Both the position numbers and the translations under genes were made by a program. 64,000 nt of DNA from positions 1-64,000 of the forward strand of contig JANQMI010000034.1 in assembly GCA_028280165.1 (NCBI GenBank), written 5' to 3'. Under the pieces are notes generated by a model that was given only the letters and a program-made list of their open reading frames with translations, was not told where the DNA came from and searched no databases. The DNA comes from Oceanicaulis sp. (GTDB lineage: Bacteria; Pseudomonadota; Alphaproteobacteria; Caulobacterales; Maricaulaceae). Of this stretch, positions 37,546 through 47,336 are shown piece after piece. How positions within the stretch are numbered: the first letter of the stretch is position 1; each line of letters starts with the position of its first letter.

Positions 37546-38622
37546 TTGGAGTATTTATTCATGCTGCTTGCCGCAATTGCCGCGCTGACCCTTTCAGCTC
37601 AAGCCGCTGAAATCCCATCTGAGACAACCGCCTTGGAGCAGGTGTCCGCTGCGATGGCCTCAGGAGAGGTGTCGACGCCGGCCTTTCGCGCGGCTGTCTC
37701 GATCGTGCTGTCAGATGCCGCGTCCGGCGATGCGGAATCGATGAATTATGCTGGTGTCCTGATGCAGCGCGGTCTGGCGACCTCAGAGCGTAGCGCTGAA
37801 GACTGGTACCGAGCGGCGATCGGGAGCGGTGACAAGGCTACATCAGAGGCCGCGGCGATAAATCTGGCGTTGATGCTCTATGTGACCGAGGGCCGTGCCA
37901 GCGAAGCGCGCAGCCTGCTTGAAGCGATTGAAAGCCCCGAACAGCATCTCCTGCCCATGGTGCATGGCTATCTGGGATATGACTATTTGACGGGTGTGGG
38001 GGGCGACGCCGATCAGGAGCAGGGCCGCGCCTTCCTCAACAGCGCCGTCGCCTTCGGCTTCTCCAACGCCTTTATTCTGGAACGCTATGCGGAGTTCTGG
38101 CTCAACCCGCCAGAGGGCGTAGAGCGGCGCCCCGACCGCGCCGATGAGCTGTTTCGCCGGGCCATCGATGCCGGCAGCGTGAACGCAGCCTGGCGTCTGG
38201 GCATGCTGTTTCTGGACATCGGCCGTCCGGAGACGGAGGCCTACAGGCTGGTCAGCTGGGCGGCTGATCAGGGTGACACGCAAGCGATGATCTCACGCGG
38301 CGTCATGCTGGCGCTGGGACAAGGTGTCGAGGCTAATCCCGTTGAGGCGCGCGACTGGTATTTGCGCGCCGCGCGCGCAGGATCAGCGCACGCCTTTCGG
38401 TCGCTGGGCGGGATGTGGGCGCGGGGCGAAGGCGGCGATACCAATATCGCGCTAGGCTTTGCTTTGCTGGACATGGCTGCGGCTGCAGGCGATGAGCTGG
38501 CGGTTCAGGTGGTCGAACGTCTGGCCGAAGAAGGTGTCGCAAGGCCCTCTGAAGCTGATATTGGCCAGGCGCGCGAGGCATTCCTGGCCGCTGAAGATTT
38601 GAGCGCGGACGGCTTTTACTGA
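37546..38622 (+). CDS. Secreted Sel1/TPR-like repeat protein
   Basis: Signal peptide MEYLFMLLAAIAALTLSAQAAE; Sel1-type repeats (QAMISRGVMLALGQGVEANPVEARDWYLRAARAGSAHAFRSLGGMWARGEG). Confidence 0.85.
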   Translation: MEYLFMLLAAIAALTLSAQAAEIPSETTALEQVSAAMASGEVSTPAFRAAVSIVLSDAASGDAESMNYAGVLMQRGLATSERSAEDWYRAAIGSGDKATSEAAAINLALMLYVTEGRASEARSLLEAIESPEQHLLPMVHGYLGYDYLTGVGGDADQEQGRAFLNSAVAFGFSNAFILERYAEFWLNPPEGVERRPDRADELFRRAIDAGSVNAAWRLGMLFLDIGRPETEAYRLVSWAADQGDTQAMISRGVMLALGQGVEANPVEARDWYLRAARAGSAHAFRSLGGMWARGEGGDTNIALGFALLDMAAAAGDELAVQVVERLAEEGVARPSEADIGQAREAFLAAEDLSADGFY

Positions 38623-38678
38623 TCCTGGCGGCTGTTCGCCATGCGAGGCCGGCTAGCGTGGCGTCTGGCTTACTTCGT

Positions 38679-38816
38679 CATTCCCGCGCAGGCGGGAACC
38701 CAGAGCCAAAAACGCCATGCCCACCTTCTCTTTCCCGACGAGAGTCGGGATCCAGAGCGCTGAAACGCTACGTTCTGTCATCTCTGGGTCCCCGCCTGCG
38801 CGGGGATGACGAAGTG
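38679..38816. repeat. Intergenic palindromic repeat cluster
   Basis: CGTCATTCCCGCGCAGGCGGGAACCCAGAG ... TTTCCCGACGAGAGTCGGGATCCAGAGC ... CTCTGGGTCCCCGCCTGCGCGGGGATGACG, inverted copies of the same unit. Confidence 0.75.
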
Positions 38817-38861
38817 GGGTTGGCGCGCTTGTGCCTTTTCATGGCGCTCCATCCATCCTCA

Positions 38862-38946
38862 TCCTGAGGAGGCCGAAGGCCGTCTCGAAGGATGCAAGCC
38901 CCCTCCGTCAGCTCCGCTGACACCTCCCCCGTGAACGGGGGAGGAC
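38862..38946. repeat. Second class of intergenic repeat
   Basis: TCCTGAGGAGGCCGAAGGCCGTCTCGAAGGATG then CCCCCTCCGTCAGCTCCGCTGACACCTCCCCCGTGAACGGGGGAGG; internal hairpins. Confidence 0.6.
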
Positions 38947-39082
38947 ACCAATCGAGCAGCGCTTCAAGAGCTCAGCGATGGTCTCGAGCATGTGATGAAG
39001 GCTGAGGGGGCGATCATCGCGCCCGCCCGACCGGATGGGAGGGAGGACAAGCAAAAACGAAGCTCGCGCAGCGAGCGAAGGA

Positions 39083-39158
<76 letters not shown>

Positions 39159-39274
39159 GAAACCTTCTTCGAAGGGGTGAGCATTGGGTCGCTCACCGTT
39201 TCGAGAGCGCGGAACATAGTCACCCGCACCGGCCCGATCAAGCGTCGAGTCAGCACCGGCTGCATACGCTGCGC

Positions 39275-39745
39275 CTAGTCTTCGTCGTCATCCCCGCCGA
39301 GGGCGACATCGCCCAGGCCGTCATCCTCGTCATCGTCGAGCAAGAGGCCATCGTCTTCGCTGTCATCGTCAAGGTCAGCTTCGTCGTCAGAGAAGCCTTC
39401 GAGGTCGTCAGCGCCGTCGCCAGACGCCGCAGACTTTGTCGGAGCAGCATCGTCACCGTCCTCGTCGTCCTCGCCCATATCCAGCGGAACCTCATCAAGC
39501 TCAGGCGTATCGGCATCCGCGTCCTCGTCTTCTTCGGACTCGTCCTTTGCCGCAGCGTCTTCTTCTTCCTGAGGCTTGGCGGCTTCTTTCGACGGTTTAG
39601 GCGTCTTAGTGACAACCTCTTCAAAGAAAGAAAGCGGATATTCCATCCCGGTATAAGGCGATACGATAGGATCTTTATTCATATCGTAAAACTTCTTGCC
39701 GGTTTCCGGGCAGACGCGCTTCACGCCAAGGTCGGCTTTAGGCAT
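39275..39745 (-). CDS. TIGR02300-family (FYDLN acid domain-like) protein
   Basis: MPKADLGVKRVCPETGKKFYDMNKDPIVSPYTGMEYPLSFFEE followed by a long D/E-rich tail. Confidence 0.9.
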   Translation of the reverse strand: MPKADLGVKRVCPETGKKFYDMNKDPIVSPYTGMEYPLSFFEEVVTKTPKPSKEAAKPQEEEDAAAKDESEEDEDADADTPELDEVPLDMGEDDEDGDDAAPTKSAASGDGADDLEGFSDDEADLDDDSEDDGLLLDDDEDDGLGDVALGGDDDED

Positions 39746-39866
39746 TGCGAAACGTCCTCGCTGAATAGACGGTTTAAACGGAGCGGAGCGGCAGTTGCCA
39801 CGTTCTCGGCGTGCTGTCAAAACCGTATTTCTTTTATCCATCGACTCAAGTCCAAAGAGCGCCTTT

Positions 39867-41216
39867 ATGAGCTTTATGTCCTCTTCTATGCCTGTGCGTC
39901 CCAGCGGGGCGAGAACCGCAAGGCTTTCAACGGGTTTGACCGGTCGCCTGCGGGCTGCCGCAGACAAGTCGATCTCTCACCGGTCGCTGATTTTTTCTGC
40001 CATGGCCGAAGGGGAAAGCCGGATTGAGGGTCTGCTGGAGAGCGATGATGTGCTCGCGACGGCTGGCGCGGTCGCGCAGTTGGGGGCCAGCGTCACGCGA
40101 GACGAGGATGGGGCCTGGCGTGTCTGTGGGGCTGAATGGCGGACGCCGGCTGGGCGGCTCGATCTTGGCAATTCGGGTACGGGCGTGCGTTTGCTCATGG
40201 GCGCGGCGGCCCGGTTCGACCTCGATGCAGTATTCACCGGGGATGCCAGCCTATCCTCTCGGCCCATGGCCCGGGTGCTGAACCCCTTGGCCGAGATGGG
40301 CGTGCGAAGTGAGGCGGCTGACGGCGGGCGGCTGCCGGCCCGCCTCTTTGGCACCCGTCGTCTGACCGCCATCGACTACACGCCTCCGGTGGCGTCTGCG
40401 CAGGTAAAAAGCGCCGTTCTGCTCGCGGGCCTGGGTGCCGAAGGCACAACAATCGTGCGCGAGCCACGCCTGACGCGCGCCCATACCGAGACGATGGGCC
40501 CGCTCTATGGCGCTCAATTCCACGTGGAGCGGGAAGGCTCGGGCAGCGTGGTCCGCGTCACGGGCGGTGCAGCCCTGAAGGCGCACGACCTCTCAGTCCC
40601 CGGTGACCCGAGCTCGGCCGCTTTCCTGGTTGCTGCGGCGCTGATCACACCGAACAGTGATGTTGTGATTGAGGGCGTGATGGCAAATCCGGCGCGCTCC
40701 GGGCTCTATGAGACCTTGGCGGACATGGGCGCGGACATCGAGTTAAAGCCAGCTGGCAACCGCGCCGGCGAGACGCTAGTCGACATTCATGTGAAGTCTG
40801 GTGCGCTAAAGGGCGTCGAAGTGCCGCCGGACCGCGCGCCATCCATGATTGATGAATATCCGATCCTGTCGGTAATCGCGGCCAATGCAGAGGGCCGAAC
40901 CACCATGCTGGGCCTGGAAGAGTTGCGCGCGAAAGAAAGCGATCGCCTGGCGGCGTCGGCGAATCTACTGGCGGCCAATGGAGTCTCTCTGACGCTTGGC
41001 GATGACCACCTGATCGTAGACGGGTGCGGGGCGGGCGGAGTGCCTGGTGGCGGAATGGTTGAGACGTTCCACGATCACCGCTTGGCCATGAGCGGACTGG
41101 TGATGGGGTTGGCGTCCAAGGCCCCCGTCACCGTCGATGATGTCGCGATGATCGCCACCAGCTATCCCACGTTTTTTGACGATATGGCGAGGTTGGGCGC
41201 GGTGATTGGGGAATAG
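39867..41216 (+). CDS. aroA: 3-phosphoshikimate 1-carboxyvinyltransferase (EPSP synthase)
   Basis: LRAAADKSISHRSLIFSAMAEG; LDLGNSGTGVRLLMG; VASAQVKSAVLLAGLGAEG; VPGDPSSAAFLVAAAL; LRAKESDRLAA; FHDHRLAMS. Start approximate. Confidence 0.95.
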   Translation: MSFMSSSMPVRPSGARTARLSTGLTGRLRAAADKSISHRSLIFSAMAEGESRIEGLLESDDVLATAGAVAQLGASVTRDEDGAWRVCGAEWRTPAGRLDLGNSGTGVRLLMGAAARFDLDAVFTGDASLSSRPMARVLNPLAEMGVRSEAADGGRLPARLFGTRRLTAIDYTPPVASAQVKSAVLLAGLGAEGTTIVREPRLTRAHTETMGPLYGAQFHVEREGSGSVVRVTGGAALKAHDLSVPGDPSSAAFLVAAALITPNSDVVIEGVMANPARSGLYETLADMGADIELKPAGNRAGETLVDIHVKSGALKGVEVPPDRAPSMIDEYPILSVIAANAEGRTTMLGLEELRAKESDRLAASANLLAANGVSLTLGDDHLIVDGCGAGGVPGGGMVETFHDHRLAMSGLVMGLASKAPVTVDDVAMIATSYPTFFDDMARLGAVIGE

Positions 41217-41258
41217 GCTCCGCCCCTGCCAATCGAAACGAGGAGCCGGGGCCTCGCC

Positions 41259-41639
41259 TTAAGGCTCCCGCATCTCTCGGTCATAGACCAGGCGCGCGGT
41301 TTTGACGGAGTCCATCTGATCGTTCGACCAATAGACGAGCGGTTTCAAGGCCCCCACCAAGTCCTGACCCAATGGCGTCAATCCATAAGACACCGCGATT
41401 GGCGGGCCTGGATCGACGGTTCGCGTGAGGTAGCCGTCGCGCTGCAGCGCACGCAGATTCTCGGTCAGGACCCGCTGGGTGATGTCGCCGATACAGCGTT
41501 TGATCGCCCCAAAGCGTTTCGGCTCATCCTCCAGTGCAAGCAGGATGATCATGCGCCACTTGCCGGTCACGTTCGAAAGAACGGAGCGGATCGGACAATT
41601 GGACGCTTCAGCGGCACTTTCGACACCCACAGGGAGCAT
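41259..41639 (-). CDS. HxlR family winged-helix transcriptional regulator
   Basis: CPIRSVLSNVTGKWRMIILLALEDEPKRFGAIKRCIGDITQRVLTENLRALQRDGYLTRTVDPGPPIAVSYGLTPLGQDL. Confidence 0.93.
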   Translation of the reverse strand: MLPVGVESAAEASNCPIRSVLSNVTGKWRMIILLALEDEPKRFGAIKRCIGDITQRVLTENLRALQRDGYLTRTVDPGPPIAVSYGLTPLGQDLVGALKPLVYWSNDQMDSVKTARLVYDREMREP

Positions 41640-41813
41640 GGCGAACCCAGTTCGATTTGAATACCACTTCAGACTAGCTCCTTCATCCCCTTCAGATCAA
41701 GCAAATCCTAAGGAAGGTATGCTGATGGATACTGGGTATTAAAAAAGTGCGTAATTGAAACATGGTGCGGTTTTGATACCACTATGCCTCCAACCGATCT
41801 GGAGGAGATATCC

Positions 41814-42584
41814 ATGACCCCCAAAGAGCTTGTCCTTGCCTTATTCACAGCCGCATTCGTTGATCATGACCCTGAAGCGGTCATGCCGCGGGTCCATCCC
41901 GAATACGTCCAGCACAATCCGCAGGTCGCGACCGGCCGCGACGCTCTAATGGGCCTGATCCCCCTCGTGGAGCAGTCTGGCATGACCGTCACCACCCACC
42001 GAGTCATCGCCGAGGGCGACCTGGTGGTGCTGCACAGTCAATTTGATAATGCCCATGCTTTTGGTGCGCCCTCCCTGGCGGCGTTTGATGTCTTCCGCGT
42101 GGAAGATGGTGTGGTGGTGGAGCATTGGGACAATCTCCAGCCCATCCCCGATGCCACGGTCTCCGGGCGCGGCATGCTGGATGGGCCAACCGAAATCACC
42201 GATCTGGACCAGACCGAAGCTAATAAAGAGCTCGTTCTCGGCTTCGTGGTGGACGTGCTGGGTGGCGCAAATCCCAGCAACGTCACCGCCTATATGGATC
42301 CAGAGGTCTATATGCAGCACAACCCAAACATCGCTGACGGCTATGCCGGTTTGGTGGACGCAATCGAGAGCTTTGCGGCGCAGGGTCAGGTGATCACGGC
42401 GTTTGAACCGCGCCTTGTGGTGGCGGAAGGTAACTTCGTCTTCGTCGCGTCTGAAGCGGTAATGGGCGGCGATCCGTGGGCCTTTTTCGACCTGTGGCGC
42501 GTTGAGGACGGGCTGATCGTTGAGCATTGGGACGTGGTGTCGCCGATCCCCGAGGCGATGGCCCACGAGAACGGTAAGTTTTGA
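41814..42584 (+). CDS. Tandem NTF2-like/SnoaL-like domain protein
   Basis: Two internal copies: ...VHPEYVQHNPQVATG...FRVEDGVVVEHWDNLQPIP and ...MDPEVYMQHNPNIADG...WRVEDGLIVEHWDVVSPIP. Confidence 0.9.
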   Translation: MTPKELVLALFTAAFVDHDPEAVMPRVHPEYVQHNPQVATGRDALMGLIPLVEQSGMTVTTHRVIAEGDLVVLHSQFDNAHAFGAPSLAAFDVFRVEDGVVVEHWDNLQPIPDATVSGRGMLDGPTEITDLDQTEANKELVLGFVVDVLGGANPSNVTAYMDPEVYMQHNPNIADGYAGLVDAIESFAAQGQVITAFEPRLVVAEGNFVFVASEAVMGGDPWAFFDLWRVEDGLIVEHWDVVSPIPEAMAHENGKF

Positions 42585-42607
42585 GTCTTTGTGATCTGAA
42601 TTCTGCT

Positions 42608-42702
42608 TGTCTCTTCCCCGACGAAGGTCGGGGCCTAGAGCCACCAGACGCATCGCTCGATGACCACTGGGTCCCGGCCTTCGCTGGGAAAGAGGCCGGG
42701 GT
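42608..42702. repeat. Intergenic palindromic repeat (related to 38.7 kb cluster)
   Basis: CTCTTCCCCGACGAAGGTCGGGGCCTAGAG ... CTGGGTCCCGGCCTTCGCTGGGAAAGAGG. Confidence 0.6.
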
Positions 42703-43116
42703 GGGCATAGTGAGATTGCGCCGTCTCCGGGAAAGGTGACCGAAGACCACCACCGCCTAACCCCCCGCACTGACTCTCAAATCAGCGCTTCGCCTTGCCC
42801 TTTTAAGGGGAATGGAGTAGGTACGCGCGCGGCTCAGGCCAGGGTTGGCTATTCCTCCTCTGGCTTTAGCCGTTTCGCCGGACGCGCTTTGAGTGTGCGC
42901 GAGCATTCTGGCCACCCTTTCGTATCACCAGACAAATCCTGGGGCTATGAGGCGGGTGTGTCGCTCGTGTCAGCCCCAAAGCGTGTTCATTTGTAACGCG
43001 TTATCCGGCTGCTCGCGGCAGCAAGAAGGATCATTCGCCGCCGCTAGCGGCAAGTCCGCCGGACATTACCGGCTGGCCGGAAACGATTATCTCTCCCTTT
43101 GGAGCTCCTCTAACCC

Positions 43117-44814
43117 ATGACTGAAACCGCAACTCCAACCACTGACGATTTTGCCCAAATGCTCGAAGCCAGCATGGCTGGCCGGGACATGATGGAAGGG
43201 GCCGTCGTTAAAGGCGCTGTCACCGCCATCGAGAATGATGCCGTTGTTATTGACGTTGGTCTAAAGACCGAAGGCCGGATCGCGCTTCGCGAATTCACCG
43301 GTCCGGGATCTGAAGCCCCGTCCGTCGGTGACGAAGTTGAAGTTTACTTAGAGCGCATCGAAAACGCGCTCGGCGAAGCCGTTCTGTCGCGCGATAAAGC
43401 CCGCCGCGAAGAAGCCTGGGATCGCCTGGAAAAGCAATTCGAAGGCAAAGAGCCGGTCAACGGCGCGATCGTCGGCCGCGTCAAAGGCGGCTTTACGGTC
43501 GATCTGGGTGGTGCTTCGGCCTTCCTGCCGGGCTCTCAGGTCGACATCCGTCCGGTGCGCGACGTTGCGCCTTTGATGAACAAAGAACAGCCGTTCGCGA
43601 TCCTGAAGATGGACCGTCCGCGGGGCAATATTGTGGTCTCGCGCCGCGCGGTTCTGGAAGAAAGCCGTGCCGAGCAGCGCGCTGAGCTCGTCGGCCAACT
43701 GGCCGAGGGCGAAGTGCGCGAAGGCGTGGTCAAGAACATCACCGACTACGGTGCCTTCGTGGATCTGGGCGGCATTGACGGCCTGCTGCACGTTACCGAT
43801 ATGAGCTGGAGCCGTGTTGGTCACCCGAGCGAAGTGGTCGAAGTGGGCCAGACCGTTCAGGTTCAAATCGTCAAGATCAACAAAGACACCCAGCGCATCT
43901 CGCTGGGCATGAAGCAGCTGCAGTCTGATCCTTGGGATGGCGTTGGCGTGAAGTATCCGGTTGGCGCGACCTTCAAGGGCCGTGTGACCAACATTGCCGA
44001 ATACGGCGCGTTTGTTGAGCTAGAAGCCGGCGTCGAAGGTCTGGTGCACGTCTCTGAGATGAGCTGGACCAAGAAAAACGTCCACCCGGGCAAGATCGTG
44101 TCCACCTCTCAGGAAGTTGACGTGATGGTGCTGGATGTCGATCCGGACAAGCGCCGCGTGTCCCTAGGCATCAAGCAGACCCAGCGCAATCCGTGGGAGC
44201 TGTTTGCTGAAGCGCACCCGGTGGGTGCTGAAGTTGAGGGTGAAGTTAAGAACATCACCGAGTTCGGCCTGTTCATTGGTGTGGACGAAGACATTGACGG
44301 CATGGTGCACCTGTCTGATCTCGACTGGGATCGCTCCGGCGAAGACGCCATTCAGGACTTCAAGAAGGGCGACATGGTTCGCGCCAAAGTCCTTGATGTT
44401 GACGTTGAGAAAGAGCGTGTCTCCCTCGGCGTGAAGCAGCTGGGCGGCGACCCGATGGATGAAGGTGGCCTGAAGCGCGGTGAAACCGTGACCTGCACCG
44501 TCACTGAAGTAACCTCCGGCGGCATCGAAGTCTCGATCGGGCCGGACGATCTGGTCAAAGCCTTCATTCGCAAGTCCGACCTGTCGCGTGATCGCGCCGA
44601 ACAGCGTCCGGAACGCTTCGCGGTTGGCGACAAGGTCGACGCGCGCGTCACCAATATCGACAAGGCGTCGCGCCGCATCTCCGTCTCGATCAAGGCGCTG
44701 GAAGTCGCCGAAGAGAAGGAAGCGGTCGAGCAGTATGGCTCTTCGGACTCCGGTGCATCCCTGGGCGATATCCTGGGTGCCGCACTGAAAGAGCAGGACG
44801 ACGACAAGTCGTAA
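43117..44814 (+). CDS. rpsA: 30S ribosomal protein S1
   Basis: Multiple S1 repeats (VVKNITDYGAFVDLGGIDGLLHVTDMSWSR; VTNIAEYGAFVELEAGVEGLVHVSEMSWTKK; VKNITEFGLFIGVDEDIDGMVHLSDLDWDR). Confidence 0.98.
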   Translation: MTETATPTTDDFAQMLEASMAGRDMMEGAVVKGAVTAIENDAVVIDVGLKTEGRIALREFTGPGSEAPSVGDEVEVYLERIENALGEAVLSRDKARREEAWDRLEKQFEGKEPVNGAIVGRVKGGFTVDLGGASAFLPGSQVDIRPVRDVAPLMNKEQPFAILKMDRPRGNIVVSRRAVLEESRAEQRAELVGQLAEGEVREGVVKNITDYGAFVDLGGIDGLLHVTDMSWSRVGHPSEVVEVGQTVQVQIVKINKDTQRISLGMKQLQSDPWDGVGVKYPVGATFKGRVTNIAEYGAFVELEAGVEGLVHVSEMSWTKKNVHPGKIVSTSQEVDVMVLDVDPDKRRVSLGIKQTQRNPWELFAEAHPVGAEVEGEVKNITEFGLFIGVDEDIDGMVHLSDLDWDRSGEDAIQDFKKGDMVRAKVLDVDVEKERVSLGVKQLGGDPMDEGGLKRGETVTCTVTEVTSGGIEVSIGPDDLVKAFIRKSDLSRDRAEQRPERFAVGDKVDARVTNIDKASRRISVSIKALEVAEEKEAVEQYGSSDSGASLGDILGAALKEQDDDKS

Positions 44815-44856
44815 TCCAACGATCTGGGGTTTTGCGCCCCGTCCGTTTACTGAACG

Positions 44857-44890
44857 TCCCCCGGAGCGCCTGCTTCGGGGGATTTTCTTT
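44857..44890 (+). terminator. Intrinsic terminator of rpsA
   Basis: TCCCCCGgagcgcctgcttCGGGGGA followed by TTTTCTTT. Confidence 0.8.
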
Positions 44891-44969
44891 ACCTAGTAAG
44901 CGTTTCTGTGATTGACGACGATGTGTGGCAGGATCACAGTGTTGCGCGTTAACTATTCAAGGTGCGGCA

Positions 44970-45254
44970 ATGATTAAATCAGAACTCATTGAGAAACTGG
45001 CGGAAGACCACCCTCACCTCTACCAGAAAGACCTCGAACGGGTCGTGAACTGCGTATTGGAGGAGATTACGCAGGCTCTGGAACGGGGAGACCGGGTCGA
45101 GCTGCGGGGCTTTGGAGCCTTTTCGGTCCGCAACCGACCGCCGCGCCAAGGCCGCAATCCCCGGACGGGCGAACCGGTGGCCGTGAAGGAAAAGCATGTG
45201 CCTTTCTTCAAGACCGGCAAAGAATTGCGCGAGCGCGTTGACGGTAAGAGCTAG
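44970..45254 (+). CDS. ihfB: Integration host factor beta subunit
   Basis: [90 protein letters not shown]. Confidence 0.97.
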   Translation: MIKSELIEKLAEDHPHLYQKDLERVVNCVLEEITQALERGDRVELRGFGAFSVRNRPPRQGRNPRTGEPVAVKEKHVPFFKTGKELRERVDGKS

Positions 45255-45307
45255 CGCCTCAGCGGTTTGGCGGCCCCATCGCCTTTTTGCATTCCCATGA
45301 CTGATCA

Positions 45308-45790
45308 ATGATGAACCGCGCCCGATTTGTGTTGCTTGGCGCGGTTGTGGTGGCGCTTATCCTGTTCGTGCCCGATTGGCTGCGACCTGTCTTTGCGCCA
45401 GTGCCCACGGCGCACCAACCCGCCTTAGTGCTCGATTATGACCGCAGGCGGATCGACGAGGTCTCTCAGCAAATCCTGGCTCTGGACAGTGTCAATTCGG
45501 TCGACTTCGACAGTGTTGACTTAGGTCCGACGGTCGAGCCTCTGGTCTTGGGCGAAGTCCGCTATGACGGCCTTATTCTGATCTGGCGGCCTGAGGCGCG
45601 CTTTTCTGGCTTCGATACGGTGGTCCGCCCGCTGCGCCCTCGCTTCGGTTCGGAACCGGACCCTGCCGTGATTGACGCGGCGATGCGGGAGTTGGAAGCG
45701 TTGTTCCTAAGCCTCGACCATGGAACAGGCCTTTTCATCAGCGATGAAGAGATGCGCCGGTCCGCGCCCCGCGCTGCCAGCGATCGCTGA
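45308..45790 (+). CDS. Hypothetical membrane-anchored protein
   Basis: N-terminal TM MMNRARFVLLGAVVVALILFVPDWLRP; between ihfB and SprA-like gene; no family recognised. Confidence 0.6.
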   Translation: MMNRARFVLLGAVVVALILFVPDWLRPVFAPVPTAHQPALVLDYDRRRIDEVSQQILALDSVNSVDFDSVDLGPTVEPLVLGEVRYDGLILIWRPEARFSGFDTVVRPLRPRFGSEPDPAVIDAAMRELEALFLSLDHGTGLFISDEEMRRSAPRAASDR

Positions 45791-45864
45791 TCACACAGAT
45801 TTGATCGGTTAACCCCAGACCTTACCTGTCTCTTAACTCGTGCCCGCCACAATGGCCGCCTGTC

Positions 45865-46566
45865 ATGCTGGCCCAGGGATATCCGCGTGTGCTGATTGCC
45901 CCTCCCTCTTCCTTCGCCCCGATGGCACAGGCCTTGGGCAGCGGCGCGGTTGCGCCGTCTGAACGTGCGCGCCCTTCTGTCGCCCAGCCTGCCGCACCGT
46001 CGCGGAGCGCCGACCGCGTCGATTTATCCGCTGGGGCCCGAAGTGCGATGGGTGAAGCGCTCTCCAAAGAGGAGCAGAAACAGGTTGATGAGCTGAAAAA
46101 GCGCGACGCTGAAGTGCGCCGCCATGAGGAAGCGCACCAGCGGGTGGGCGGTCAATATGCCAGCGCACCGTCCTATGAGTATCAGCAGGGCCCTGATGGG
46201 AAAAACTATGCGGTGGGCGGTCAGGTGATGATCGATACCGCACCGGTCGAAGGCAACCCGGATGCGACCATCGCCAAGATGGAAATCGTCAAGCGTGCCG
46301 CGTTGGCCCCGGCTGAACCGTCTGGTCAAGATCGGGCCGTTGCGGCTCAGGCGGATGCCACGGCGCAAGCCGCGCGTCAGGAGAAAATGGAAATGGACCG
46401 CCAGGCCGCTGATGCGACAGCGCGCGGCGAGCCGCCACCGGACGAAGAATTCCAAATCGAAGTTTCTGCGCCGCCCTCGGTAACCGGTGCGCCGTCCAGG
46501 ACGCTGGGCGGTTACGGCCCGGCTAGGACGAATGATGTGGGTGGGCTGTTGCGGCTGTTCGCCTGA
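45865..46566 (+). CDS. Putative SprA-related metalloprotease family protein
   Basis: LKKRDAEVRRHEEAHQRVGGQYASAPSYEYQQGPDGKNYAVGGQVMIDTAPVEGNPDATIAKMEIVKRAALAPAEPSGQDRAVAAQA; HEEAH fits HExxH. Confidence 0.85.
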   Translation: MLAQGYPRVLIAPPSSFAPMAQALGSGAVAPSERARPSVAQPAAPSRSADRVDLSAGARSAMGEALSKEEQKQVDELKKRDAEVRRHEEAHQRVGGQYASAPSYEYQQGPDGKNYAVGGQVMIDTAPVEGNPDATIAKMEIVKRAALAPAEPSGQDRAVAAQADATAQAARQEKMEMDRQAADATARGEPPPDEEFQIEVSAPPSVTGAPSRTLGGYGPARTNDVGGLLRLFA

Positions 46567-46613
46567 TGCCGACCGGCTTGGCCTGGAGCCCAGCCTGGCT
46601 TACATCTCGCGCC

Positions 46614-47252
46614 ATGACCGTGGCGATCAAAATCTGTGGGCTTAATGACGCTGCGGCGGTGGACGCGGCCGTGGCTGGCGGGGCGGACTATCTGGGTTTT
46701 GTGATTTTCCCCAAAAGCCCGCGCCATGTCAGTCCGGCCGAAGCCGGCGCTCTGGCCCGCCGCAAGGGCACGGCGAAGTCAGTGGCGGTGCTGGTGGATC
46801 CCACTGAGCCCCAACTTGGCGCGGTGCTGCGCGATATGAAGCCGGATTATATCCAGCTCCATGGCGGAGAAAGCCCGGCACGCTGCCTCGATGCCCGCCA
46901 CTATGCCGATCTCGGGGTCTGGAAGGCGCTCGGTGTGTCCACCAACGCCGATTTGACCCAAGCCGCGGCTTATCGTGGCTCTGTCGATGGCTTCGTCTTT
47001 GACGCCAAACCACCGAAATCCGCCGATCGCCCCGGAGGCTTGGGGGAAGCCTGGGATTATGGGCTTTTGAACGGCTTCGACGCCGGCGCACCCTGGCTGT
47101 TGGCCGGCGGATTGACCCCTGAAACGGTCAGGCACGCCGTCACTCAGAGCGGTGCCAAGGGGGTAGACGTGGTCTCCGGCGTGGAATCGAGCCCCGGCGT
47201 TAAGCATATTCCTAAAATCAAAGCTTTTATTGCTGCTGTTCGGGGCGGTTGA
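46614..47252 (+). CDS. trpF: Phosphoribosylanthranilate isomerase
   Basis: VAIKICGLNDAAAVDAAVAGGADYLGFVIFPKSPRHVS; YIQLHGGESPAR; WLLAGGLTPETV; GVDVVSGVESSPGVKHIPKIKAFI. Confidence 0.96.
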   Translation: MTVAIKICGLNDAAAVDAAVAGGADYLGFVIFPKSPRHVSPAEAGALARRKGTAKSVAVLVDPTEPQLGAVLRDMKPDYIQLHGGESPARCLDARHYADLGVWKALGVSTNADLTQAAAYRGSVDGFVFDAKPPKSADRPGGLGEAWDYGLLNGFDAGAPWLLAGGLTPETVRHAVTQSGAKGVDVVSGVESSPGVKHIPKIKAFIAAVRGG

Positions 47253-47336
47253 GGGTTGAACCCGGGGCCTTTAGGCGCATGGTTACAAGCGCTCTGAGAC
47301 CGATTGTGGTCAGGGCCGCCTTTAGGACTGAAACCC

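Noticed and set aside
38679-38946. CRISPR array
   Set aside because: Repeats are palindromic mosaics of unequal length and orientation with no regular spacers and no cas genes nearby.
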